From NCBI GenBank assembly GCA_050331335.1, contig JBHJGY010000128.1:1-11753 (forward strand): 11,753 bases of DNA. Direction: 5' to 3'. The DNA is from Thermohalobaculum sp050331335 (GTDB lineage Bacteria; Pseudomonadota; Alphaproteobacteria; Rhodobacterales; Rhodobacteraceae). Below are positions 5,580 to 11,753 of this stretch, piece by piece (position 1 is the first letter of the stretch; the number at the start of each line of letters is the position of its first letter). Below the pieces are notes generated by a model. That model saw nothing but the letters and a program-made list of their open reading frames with translations. It did not search any database and had not been told where the DNA came from. The translations under genes were made by a program, and so were the position numbers.

Positions 5580-7496
5580 ATGCCCGCCGAGAGCGAGATA
5601 CCGAGCGCCCCTGCCGAGCCTCGCCCGGGGGGCCGACCCGCCAAGCCAATCACCCGGCTCGCCCGTCGTCTCCAGGGGCGTCTCACCGCCTGGCTGGCTA
5701 GGCTGCGCCGGGGCATCTTGTGGAGACTGATTGCCGACAGCGCCTGGGAACACCGTCGCGCCTATCTCCTCGCCCTGTCGCTCATGGCCATCGTCGCCGC
5801 CATGGGCGGCGCCGTCGCGCTGATGGTCGAGACCGTGACCGACAATCTCTTCTTCGCCCAGCGCGGTGAGAGCCTGGCAATCGTGGCCGCTTGGGTCGCG
5901 GGGATCTTCGTGATCCGAGGCGCGGCCATGTACGGTCAAGCGGTGATCTTAGGGCGGATCGGCAACCGCATCGTCGCGGGGCTCCAGGCAAGGGTCTATG
6001 CGCATCTGCTCGCCCATGGGCTGCCCCGCGCCGGCGGCACCGAAAGCTCCGGCGACCTTGCCACCCGCATGACCCACAACGCGTTGGCCGCGCGCCAGGC
6101 CCTGCAACTCCTCGCCACCCGCCTCGGCACCGATCTCCTGACGGTGCTCGTCCTCGTCGGGGTCATGCTCTGGCAGGACTGGCGGCTGACCCTGGTGGCG
6201 CTCGTAGGCCTGCCAGCCATCGTCGGTGGCGTTGCGGCCCTCGTGCACCGGGTCAAGAAGATCGCCCGGGCCGAGGTCGCGCTGCACGGACGGATCATCG
6301 CCGCAATGAACGAGACCTTCCGCGGCGCTCAGATCGTCCGCGCCTTCCGTCTCGAGCCCCGCATGACCGAACGGATGGGCGGGGCGGTCGAGGGCGTGCG
6401 GGCGCAGGCTGACCGGATCGCTGTCCTGCGCGGCCTCGTCAACCCGCTGATGGAAACAACGGCCGGCCTCGCCGCCGCAGGGGTGATCCTCTACGGCGGA
6501 TGGCGGGTGATACACGAAGATCTGGCCGTCGGCACCTTCTTTTCCTTTGTCACGGCGCTGATGATGGCCGGCGACCCGGCCCGCCGTCTGGCCCAGCTCA
6601 ACGTGGCGCTGCGGCAGCACCTCGCCGGCGTTCGGTTTCTCTACGATCTCCTCGACAGCGACCACCGCCCGCCGGAACGCCCCGATGCCCCGCCGTTGAC
6701 CGTCTCAAAGGGGGAGATCCGCTTCGAGCGCGTGACCTTCAGCTATCCGGATACCGCCGACCCGGCACTGGCCGATCTCTCCTTCACCGCGCCGGGCGGG
6801 CAGATGACGGCGCTTGTAGGACCCTCAGGCGGAGGTAAGAGCACGGCGCTGGCCCTAATCGAGCGCTTCCACGACCCCGATGCGGGCCAGATCATGATCG
6901 ACGGACAGGATATTCGCCAGGTCAGCCTCGCCAGCCTGCGCGAACACATGGCCCTTGTCACCCAGGACACCCTGCTGTTCGACGCGACCATCGGTGAAAA
7001 CATCGCGCTCGGGCGGACCGGGGCGCACCGCGCGGAGATCGAGACGGCGGCCCGGGAGGCCGAGGCGCATGGCTTCATCTCACGCCTGCCGGCAGGCTAC
7101 GACACACCGCTCGGCGAGGATGGCGCGCGCTTGTCGGGCGGTCAGCGGCAGCGGATCGCAATCGCCCGGGCCATGCTGCGCGACGCCCCGATCCTGCTCC
7201 TCGACGAGGCCACCGCCAGCCTCGACGCGCAAACGGAGGCACTGGTCCAGGCTGCGCTTGCGCGACTGGTCGCAGGGCGCACCGTTCTTGTCATCGCCCA
7301 CCGCCTTGCAACGATCGCCCGCGCAGATCACATCGTGGTCATTGCAAAGGGCGCCGCGGTCGAGCAGGGTCGGCACCGGGAGCTCTTGGCCCGCGGCGGA
7401 GCCTATTCCCGCCTCGTCGCGTTGGAGACCGACGCTCGGACCCCGGCGCAAAACGCCCCCGGGGCGTCCGCAGATAACGAAGGGAGGAGCGCATGA
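5580..7496 (+). CDS. Half-size ABC exporter (MsbA/lipid or multidrug type)
   Basis: A fused permease-ATPase of 638 residues from ATG 5580. A basic, Pro-rich cytoplasmic N-terminus of about 60 residues precedes six membrane segments at roughly 61-83, 98-123, 184-200, 206-224, 286-305 and 313-332. The nucleotide-binding domain has Walker A GPSGGGKST (414-422), the Q-loop TQD, signature LSGGQRQR from 518, Walker B ILLLDEA (538-544) and the switch His574 in VIAHRL. It should work as a homodimer exporting a lipid or drug from the inner leaflet; the MsbA-like sequence style suggests lipid A core or glycerolipid flipping, but the substrate cannot be read from sequence. ATG 5580 has GGAG at 5569-5572; an in-frame GTG at 5535 has poorer support. 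Its stop overlaps the ispH start (ATGA), with the ispH ribosome site inside its last codons. Confidence 0.95.
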   Translation: MPAESEIPSAPAEPRPGGRPAKPITRLARRLQGRLTAWLARLRRGILWRLIADSAWEHRRAYLLALSLMAIVAAMGGAVALMVETVTDNLFFAQRGESLAIVAAWVAGIFVIRGAAMYGQAVILGRIGNRIVAGLQARVYAHLLAHGLPRAGGTESSGDLATRMTHNALAARQALQLLATRLGTDLLTVLVLVGVMLWQDWRLTLVALVGLPAIVGGVAALVHRVKKIARAEVALHGRIIAAMNETFRGAQIVRAFRLEPRMTERMGGAVEGVRAQADRIAVLRGLVNPLMETTAGLAAAGVILYGGWRVIHEDLAVGTFFSFVTALMMAGDPARRLAQLNVALRQHLAGVRFLYDLLDSDHRPPERPDAPPLTVSKGEIRFERVTFSYPDTADPALADLSFTAPGGQMTALVGPSGGGKSTALALIERFHDPDAGQIMIDGQDIRQVSLASLREHMALVTQDTLLFDATIGENIALGRTGAHRAEIETAAREAEAHGFISRLPAGYDTPLGEDGARLSGGQRQRIAIARAMLRDAPILLLDEATASLDAQTEALVQAALARLVAGRTVLVIAHRLATIARADHIVVIAKGAAVEQGRHRELLARGGAYSRLVALETDARTPAQNAPGASADNEGRSA

Positions 7497-8485
7497 GCCT
7501 CGCCGAGACCGCACGGGCCGACATGGCCGAGACCGCCGCAAAGCCGGCGCTGACATTGTTCCTGGCCGATCCGCGCGGCTTTTGCGCCGGCGTGGTCCGG
7601 GCGATCGAAATCGTCGAGCTTGCGCTCGAGAAATGGGGCGCCCCCGTCTATGTGCGCCACGAGATCGTTCACAACCGCCATGTGGTCGACGAATTGCGGG
7701 CAAAGGGCGCCGTTTTCGTCGAGGAACTCGACGAGTGCCCGGATGACCGCCCGGTGATCTTCTCCGCCCATGGCGTGCCCAAAGCCGTCCCCGCGGAGGC
7801 CGAGCGGCGCCAGATGCTCTATGTCGACGCCACCTGCCCGCTGGTCTCCAAAGTCCATATCGAAGCCGAGCGCCACGCTGCACGCGGCCGCCAGATCGTC
7901 ATGATCGGCCATGCCGGCCACCCCGAGACCGTCGGCACCATGGGCCAGTTGCCGGAGGGCGATGTTATTCTCGTCGAGACGGTCGACGATGTGGCGACCC
8001 TGACGCCGCGCGATCCCGACAACCTCGCTTACATCACCCAGACCACCCTGTCCGTCGACGATACCGCCGAGGTGGTGCGCGCGCTCGAGCTTCGGTTCCC
8101 GTCGATCCTCGGCCCGGCCAAAGAAGACATTTGCTACGCCACGACCAACCGCCAGGAAGCGGTGAAGGCAATGGCGGCCAAGATCGAAGCTCTGCTCGTC
8201 GTCGGTGCGCCGAATTCTTCGAACTCGCGCCGCCTGGTCGAGGTGGGTTCAGCCGCCGGGTGCCCCTATGCGATGCTCGTGCAGAACGCCACGGAGATCG
8301 ACTGGCGCGCCCTTGCAGGTGTCCGGGCCGTGGGCCTGACCGCCGGGGCCAGCGCGCCGGAGGTCCTCGTCCAGGGGGTCGTCGATGCTTTCCGGGCGCG
8401 GTTCGACGTAACCGTCGAGCGGGTTGTGACGGCCGAGGAGAATGTCTCTTTCAAAGTCCCGAGGGTTCTGCGGGAGGCCGTCTGA
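7493..8485 (+). CDS. ispH: 4-hydroxy-3-methylbut-2-enyl diphosphate reductase
   Basis: Last enzyme of the MEP (non-mevalonate) isoprenoid pathway: an iron-sulfur enzyme that reduces HMBPP to IPP and DMAPP in the cytoplasm. The 330-residue protein carries the three cluster-binding cysteines, Cys31 (DPRGFCAGVVRAI), Cys115 (DATCPLVSKVH) and Cys214 (DICYATTNRQEA). It also has the conserved blocks SAHGVP, GHAGHPETVGTMGQ, TQTTLSVDDT and GAPNSSNSRRL. ATG 7493 overlaps the ABC exporter stop in ATGA and has AGGGAGGAG at 7481-7489; an ATG at 7523 would give a length closer to the family's usual size, so the first ten residues are the only doubtful part. Three bases separate it from the next gene. The presence of ispH shows the organism makes isoprenoids by the MEP route. 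Confidence 0.98.
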   Translation: MSLAETARADMAETAAKPALTLFLADPRGFCAGVVRAIEIVELALEKWGAPVYVRHEIVHNRHVVDELRAKGAVFVEELDECPDDRPVIFSAHGVPKAVPAEAERRQMLYVDATCPLVSKVHIEAERHAARGRQIVMIGHAGHPETVGTMGQLPEGDVILVETVDDVATLTPRDPDNLAYITQTTLSVDDTAEVVRALELRFPSILGPAKEDICYATTNRQEAVKAMAAKIEALLVVGAPNSSNSRRLVEVGSAAGCPYAMLVQNATEIDWRALAGVRAVGLTAGASAPEVLVQGVVDAFRARFDVTVERVVTAEENVSFKVPRVLREAV

Positions 8486-8488
8486 GCG

Positions 8489-9085
8489 ATGGCCCGGCGC
8501 CTCTACGCCCTGGTTTTCGACGGCTTCGAAATGCTCGACCTCTACGGTCCGCTCGAGATGCTGCAAGATGTCGCCGAGATTGCATTGGTGGCAGAGGGCT
8601 CGGAGGCAGTGCGGGCCTCTGGAGGGCCGCGCGCCCTTCCAGAAACCAAGCTGGCCGACATAAACCCCGGCGCCGAGGATATCCTGTTGATCCCCGGTGG
8701 GCCGGGAACGCGCGCCCTGGTGGACCACCCGCCGTTGATCGAGGCCATCGGCCGACTGTCGGAGATGGTCGGCCTGTCGGTTACCGTCTGCACAGGCGCC
8801 GCGCTCCTCGCGCGCACGGGGCACCTCGATGGCCGCAAGGCCACCAGCAACAAGCGCGCCTTCGACTGGGTGCGCTTGCAAGGTCCTCGGGTCGACTGGC
8901 AACCGAGCGCGCGCTGGGTCGAGGACGGGGCTTTCCTCACCTCCTCGGGCGTCGCTGCCGGCATGGACATGGCGCTCGCGCTGAGGGCCCGGTTGACGGA
9001 TCGGGCCGATGCCGAAGCCCGCGCTCAGCGCATCGAGTACCGTTGGGTCCCTGACCCCAACGACGACCCGTTCGCCGTCGCATGA
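8489..9085 (+). CDS. DJ-1/PfpI superfamily protein, isonitrile-hydratase-like
   Basis: A 198-residue single-domain protein of the class I glutamine-amidotransferase-like (DJ-1/PfpI) superfamily. The N-terminal strand leads to FEMLDLYGPLEML with Asp17, a central ILLIPGGPGTRAL follows, and the nucleophile elbow is VTVCTGAALLARTG with Cys101 and Thr102. Further on are GRKATSNKRAFDW and FLTSSGVAAGMDMAL. Asp17, Cys101 and Thr102 agree, from memory and including numbering, with the catalytic set of Pseudomonas isonitrile hydratase, which hydrates isonitriles to N-substituted formamides. No AraC-type DNA-binding domain is attached. It starts three bases after ispH, with GGGAGG at 8472-8477, and its stop overlaps the methyltransferase start (ATGA). 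Family membership is firm; the substrate is inference, and other DJ-1-like activities are possible. Confidence 0.9.
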   Translation: MARRLYALVFDGFEMLDLYGPLEMLQDVAEIALVAEGSEAVRASGGPRALPETKLADINPGAEDILLIPGGPGTRALVDHPPLIEAIGRLSEMVGLSVTVCTGAALLARTGHLDGRKATSNKRAFDWVRLQGPRVDWQPSARWVEDGAFLTSSGVAAGMDMALALRARLTDRADAEARAQRIEYRWVPDPNDDPFAVA

Positions 9086-9711
9086 TCGGGCCTGAAACCG
9101 AGCCCCCTGCCGGCGCCGATGCCGCCACCCTCGCCTTCTACGACCGGGAGGCCGAAAGCTACGCGGCCTATCTGGGGACCAAGGCGGATCAGGTGTGGCT
9201 CGTGCGCTTTGCGCAGAGCCTGCCCCCGGGCGGGCGTGTGCTCGATTTCGGCTGTGGGTCAGCTTGGGCCGCCGCCTGGCTGTCGCAGCGCGGCTTCGCG
9301 GCTGACGCGCTCGACGGCTCTGCGGGCCTCGCGCAACAGGCTCGACGGCGCTACGGCATCGAGGTTCGCGTGGCTCGGTTCTCCGACTTCTCGAGCACCG
9401 CGGTCTATGACGGCGTCTGGTGCTCCTTCGCCCTCCTGCATGCCGCCCGCGACGAGATCCCGGGTCACGTCGCGCGCCTGGCTGCCGCGCTGAAGCCAGG
9501 CGGCAAGCTCTATCTCGGCATGAAAGCGGGCAACGGCGAAAAGCGTGACCGGCTCGGTCGGCGCTATACCTATGTCAGCGCCGAGGAGCTGCGCGACTGG
9601 GCGGCGGCCAGCGGGCTCGGGGTCTGCGAGATCGGCCGAGAAACCCGCGCGGGCTTTACCGGGGTGCAGGAAGACTTCCTCCATCTCTATGCCAGGCAGG
9701 CCGGGTCATGA
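9082..9711 (+). CDS. Class I SAM-dependent methyltransferase, substrate unknown
   Basis: A 209-residue soluble protein with a single Rossmann-like methyltransferase domain. Motif I is VLDFGCGSAWAAAWL at about 53-67, an acidic residue of the second strand is Asp78 in ALDGS, and the block YDGVWCSFALLHAARDEIP matches the motif IV region. LAAALKPGGKLYLGMKAGNG is the usual LKPGG strand-turn. The N-terminus (about 1-40, with TLAFYDREAESYAAYLG) resembles the lid helices of small-molecule methyltransferases. The C-terminal part has YTYVSAEELRDWAAASG, typical of the family. Nothing points to a specific acceptor. ATG 9082 overlaps the DJ-1-like stop and the gene ends in an overlap with DUF805, so the three are probably translated together. 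Confidence 0.9.
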   Translation: MIGPETEPPAGADAATLAFYDREAESYAAYLGTKADQVWLVRFAQSLPPGGRVLDFGCGSAWAAAWLSQRGFAADALDGSAGLAQQARRRYGIEVRVARFSDFSSTAVYDGVWCSFALLHAARDEIPGHVARLAAALKPGGKLYLGMKAGNGEKRDRLGRRYTYVSAEELRDWAAASGLGVCEIGRETRAGFTGVQEDFLHLYARQAGS

Positions 9712-10139
9712 CCTTCAGAGAGGCGTTGGAACGCTGCTTCGACGGTGCCTTTAGCTTCTCTGGGCGGGCGCCGCGGCCCGAATTCTGGTGGTTCGTCCTG
9801 TTCTGGGTGATGACCTACCAAACCATCCTGATCGTCTCCGCCCTCAGCCTACCGATCTGGCTGGGCGAGTTCCTCCTCGCCGCCTTTTCGGTTGCCATGA
9901 TGCCCCCGCTCGTTGCGGTGGCTTTCCGGCGCCTTCAGGATACCGGTCGAACCGGATGGCTTGCATTGACGCCAATCTTCGGGGCGGTCGTGGTGAGCGG
10001 CGGCAAATTGGCGGAGTTGGGAGAGGTGGTCTTCGTCGGCCGGTCGATGATGGTGGGGATCGTGCTGGTTCTGCTTTACTGGCTCGGTCAGCCTGGGATG
10101 CGGCGGGCCAACGCCTTCGGCCCCCCCTATCGCGGCTGA
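9708..10139 (+). CDS. DUF805 membrane protein
   Basis: A 143-residue inner-membrane protein of the DUF805 family. The N-terminal FDGAFSFSGRAPRPEFWWFVLFW and the central PPLVAVAFRRLQDTGRTGWLALTPIFG are the two family hallmarks. Hydrophobic segments lie at about 25-45, 47-70, 82-96 and 112-127, so three or four membrane passes are expected. The family has no agreed function. Its ATG overlaps the methyltransferase stop (ATGA) with only a poor ribosome site, so expression probably depends on upstream translation. It ends 16 bases before rnhA. Residues near the C-terminus (AFGPPYRG) are the usual NxxGPPP-like end in a shortened form. Confidence 0.9.
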   Translation: MTFREALERCFDGAFSFSGRAPRPEFWWFVLFWVMTYQTILIVSALSLPIWLGEFLLAAFSVAMMPPLVAVAFRRLQDTGRTGWLALTPIFGAVVVSGGKLAELGEVVFVGRSMMVGIVLVLLYWLGQPGMRRANAFGPPYRG

Positions 10140-10155
10140 GGGAGCGGGCGCACAG

Positions 10156-10623
10156 ATGGCCGTCGAGATCACCGCTTACACAGATGGTGCCTGCTCGGGG
10201 AACCCCGGACCGGGCGGCTGGGGCGTGGTGCTCGAGGCGCGCGAGGGCGAGACCGTGCTCAAGAGCCGCGAACTCTCAGGCGCTGAGCCCGAGACCACCA
10301 ACAACCGGATGGAGCTGATGGCCGCCATTGCAGCCCTGGAGGCGCTGGAGCGGCCTGCCGACATCGCCCTCGTCACCGACTCGAGCTACCTGCGCGACGG
10401 CATCACCAAATGGATCCACGCCTGGAAGCGCAATGGCTGGAAGACCGCCGCCAAAACCCCGGTGAAGAACGAGGACCTTTGGAAGCGGCTCGAGGCCGCG
10501 GCGGCCCGCCATCGGGTCGCCTGGGAATGGGTCAAGGGCCACGCCGGGCATCCGCAGAACGAACGCGCAGATACCTTAGCGCGGGCCGCGATCACCCGCC
10601 TCGCCCAGGACCCGCCAGCGTGA
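10156..10623 (+). CDS. rnhA: Ribonuclease HI
   Basis: Endonuclease that cuts the RNA strand of RNA-DNA hybrids, removing primers and R-loops. The 155-residue length is normal. All active-site acids are present: Asp10 (YTDGACSGNPGPGGWG), Glu53 (TTNNRMELMA), Asp75 (LVTDSSYL) and Asp139 (NERADTLA). The catalytic-loop His129 lies in WVKGHAGHPQNE, and the basic handle region KWIHAWKRNGWKTAAK is present. ATG 10156 follows AGGGAG ending at 10144. The gene is last in the plus-strand run and faces fmt, with 22 bases between their stops. Location downstream of ispH is typical of Alphaproteobacteria, although the gene commonly found between them (thrB in many) is here replaced by three other genes. Confidence 0.98.
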   Translation: MAVEITAYTDGACSGNPGPGGWGVVLEAREGETVLKSRELSGAEPETTNNRMELMAAIAALEALERPADIALVTDSSYLRDGITKWIHAWKRNGWKTAAKTPVKNEDLWKRLEAAAARHRVAWEWVKGHAGHPQNERADTLARAAITRLAQDPPA

Positions 10624-10630
10624 GCCCGCC

Positions 10631-10655
10631 TCTGGCCGCTGCCGCTCAGGCCAGG
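10631..10655. terminator. Hairpin at the rnhA/fmt convergent junction, possible shared terminator
   Basis: CTGGCC at 10632-10637 pairs with GGCCAG at 10649-10654, with a G-T wobble added outside. The loop of 11 bases contains the fmt stop (TCA on the plus strand, 10646-10648). It lies eight bases past the rnhA stop. The stem could form in transcripts from either strand, but it is only six pairs and no T-run follows on either side, so termination is uncertain. Confidence 0.25.
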
Positions 10656-11557
10656 TCAGCCCCGGGCGGGATCGGCACCCCCCGCAGGAAGTCGTCGGCC
10701 GATAGCGGGCCGCGCCCGGCCCGCTGAAGCCGCAGCAAACGCACGGCACCGCTACCTGCCGCGACGAGCAACCTGTCGTCGAGCACCACGCCCGAACGGC
10801 CCTCCCCGGTCTCCGGCAGCGCCATAAGAACCTTGATCCGCTCGCCGGCATACTCGAACCAGGCGCCAGGGAACGGCGAAAGCCCCCGGATCTGAGCCGA
10901 GAGCGCCGCCGACCCCTGACCCCAGTCGATGCGTGCCTCGGCCTTGGAGATCTTCGCCGCATATGTCACGCCGGTCTTGGGTTGCGGCGTCTCCCGGGCG
11001 GTGCCGGCCGCGAGCGCCGCCAGCGCCTCGACCACCAACCCAGCGCCCAGCTCCGAGAGCCGGTCGTGCAATTTCCCAGCCGTATCGTCATGGGCAATGG
11101 GCAGGCGACGGCAGGCAAGCGTCGGACCCGTGTCGAGCCCCAGTTCCATCCGCATCACGCAGGCGCCCGTTTCCGCATCGCCGGCCATCACAGCACGCTG
11201 GATCGGCGCCGCTCCACGCCAACGCGGCAAGAGCGACGCATGGAGGTTGTAGCACCCCAGGCGCGGGGCCTGGAGCGTTGCTGCATCGAGGATCTGCCCG
11301 TAGGCTACCACCACCGCCGCATCGAGACCGAGCGCCGCGAACCCCTCGACCGCCGCATCCCGAAACCGCGCCGGGGTCTCCACCGCGAGCCCCATCGCCT
11401 CTGCCGCCGCTTGTACCGGGGACGGCTTGACAGCCTTGCCGCGTCCGGCCCGTGCCGGTGGCTGTGCATAAACCCGGACCACCTGATGCTGCGCCGCGAC
11501 GACGGCGCGCAGCGTCGGCACGGCAAAATCGGGCGTTCCCATAAAGGCGAGCCTCAT
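10646..11557 (-). CDS. fmt: Methionyl-tRNA formyltransferase
   Basis: Formylates Met on initiator tRNA using 10-formyl-THF, which starts bacterial protein synthesis. The 303-residue protein begins MRLAFMGTPDFAVPTL and holds the formyltransferase domain (about 1-190) with catalytic Asn104 and His106 (YNLHASLLPRWRGAAPIQ) and Asp142 (LGLDTGPTL). The C-terminal domain for tRNA binding (about 205-303) contains GVTYAAKISKAEARIDW and IRGLSPFPGAW. The minus-strand ATG at 11557-11555 overlaps the stop of the upstream deformylase-like gene (ATGA), and AAAGGGAGCGGG just upstream serves as ribosome site. Coupling of fmt with def is common, since the deformylase removes the formyl group that Fmt adds. Gene complete and of normal length. 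Confidence 0.98.
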   Translation of the reverse strand: MRLAFMGTPDFAVPTLRAVVAAQHQVVRVYAQPPARAGRGKAVKPSPVQAAAEAMGLAVETPARFRDAAVEGFAALGLDAAVVVAYGQILDAATLQAPRLGCYNLHASLLPRWRGAAPIQRAVMAGDAETGACVMRMELGLDTGPTLACRRLPIAHDDTAGKLHDRLSELGAGLVVEALAALAAGTARETPQPKTGVTYAAKISKAEARIDWGQGSAALSAQIRGLSPFPGAWFEYAGERIKVLMALPETGEGRSGVVLDDRLLVAAGSGAVRLLRLQRAGRGPLSADDFLRGVPIPPGADLA

Positions 11558-11753
11558 CGCCCGCTCCCTTTCGCAAGCTTGCGTGCCTTGTCGAGCAAAC
11601 GGCGCCGCCGCACGGAGCCCAGACGCTCGAAATACATCCGCCCGTCGAGATGGTCGATCTGGTGCTGGACGCTGCGCGCCGAAAGCCCGTCGAGCAATTG
11701 CTCTTGGTCCACCCCCTCAGCATCGAGATAGCGGATCCGCACGGCCGCAGGCC
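11554..11753 (-). CDS. Peptide deformylase-like protein, C-terminal part, catalytic Glu replaced by Gln (partial)
   Basis: The minus-strand frame enters at the right edge and ends at 11554. About 65 residues are visible: VRIRYLDAEGV, then GLSARSVQHQIDHLDGRMYFERL, then a basic tail. This is the third conserved region of peptide deformylase, which normally reads QHExDH, the two His binding the metal and the Glu acting as general acid/base. Here the Glu codon reads CAG (plus-strand CTG at 11659-11661), giving HQIDH, while both His are kept. The protein is therefore likely inactive or altered as a deformylase. I recall deformylase-like genes near fmt in Rhodobacter relatives, where an intact def is usually close by. 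The two other motifs (GxGxAAxQ and EGCxS) lie outside the window. Its stop overlaps the fmt start. Confidence 0.85.
   Translation of the reverse strand, partial: PAAVRIRYLDAEGVDQEQLLDGLSARSVQHQIDHLDGRMYFERLGSVRRRRLLDKARKLAKGSGR

Noticed and set aside
5949..6665. Minus-strand open frame of 238 codons opposite the ABC exporter membrane domain
   Set aside because: Shadow of a strong exporter gene; composition is charged and without domain motifs.
1..11753. A defence, mobile or other undescribed multi-gene system
   Set aside because: No transposase, integrase, toxin-antitoxin pair, CRISPR repeat, tRNA or attachment-like repeat is visible; nearly all genes are conserved housekeeping families in an expected order.

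Overview
The window is a gene-dense, high-G+C stretch (roughly two thirds G+C by eye, not counted) of an alphaproteobacterial chromosome. The order acpS, (membrane protein), lepB, rnc, era, DUF1491, recO is the conserved alphaproteobacterial housekeeping cluster. DUF1491 and the ispH...rnhA and def-fmt blocks also point to Alphaproteobacteria, perhaps Rhodobacterales or a relative; the order-level guess is inference from gene order and protein style.

Layout, left to right. 1-77: 3' end of acpS. 147-878: unrecognised multi-pass membrane protein. 951-1853: lepB, followed at once by a second, compact lepB paralogue (1846-2586). 2586-3290 rnc, 3287-4216 era, a possible 28-codon linking ORF (4209-4295), 4292-4627 DUF1491 protein, 4631-5446 recO. 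These overlap or nearly touch and look like one translationally coupled operon for protein export, RNA processing, ribosome assembly and DNA repair. After a 133-base gap come a half-size ABC exporter (5580-7496) and ispH (7493-8485), coupled by ATGA. Then a DJ-1/PfpI-like protein resembling isonitrile hydratase (8489-9085), a class I methyltransferase (9082-9711), a DUF805 membrane protein (9708-10139) and rnhA (10156-10623) follow on the same strand. The minus strand then carries fmt (11557-10646) and the C-terminal part of a peptide deformylase-like gene running off the right edge; they converge on rnhA.

How the genes work together: most are core functions, namely fatty-acid carrier activation (AcpS), signal-peptide cleavage (LepB), dsRNA and RNA-DNA hybrid cleavage (Rnc, RnhA), 16S/30S maturation (Era), recombination repair (RecO), isoprenoid synthesis (IspH) and initiator-tRNA formylation (Fmt). 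No mobile element, CRISPR array, tRNA or rRNA is visible, and I see no frameshifted gene.

I do not see a clearly novel multi-gene system. The points most worth a second look are the deformylase-like protein whose catalytic Glu (HExxH) reads as Gln, the tandem compact signal peptidase, the 28-codon ORF that bridges era and DUF1491 by overlaps at both ends, and the isonitrile-hydratase-like residues in the DJ-1 family protein.
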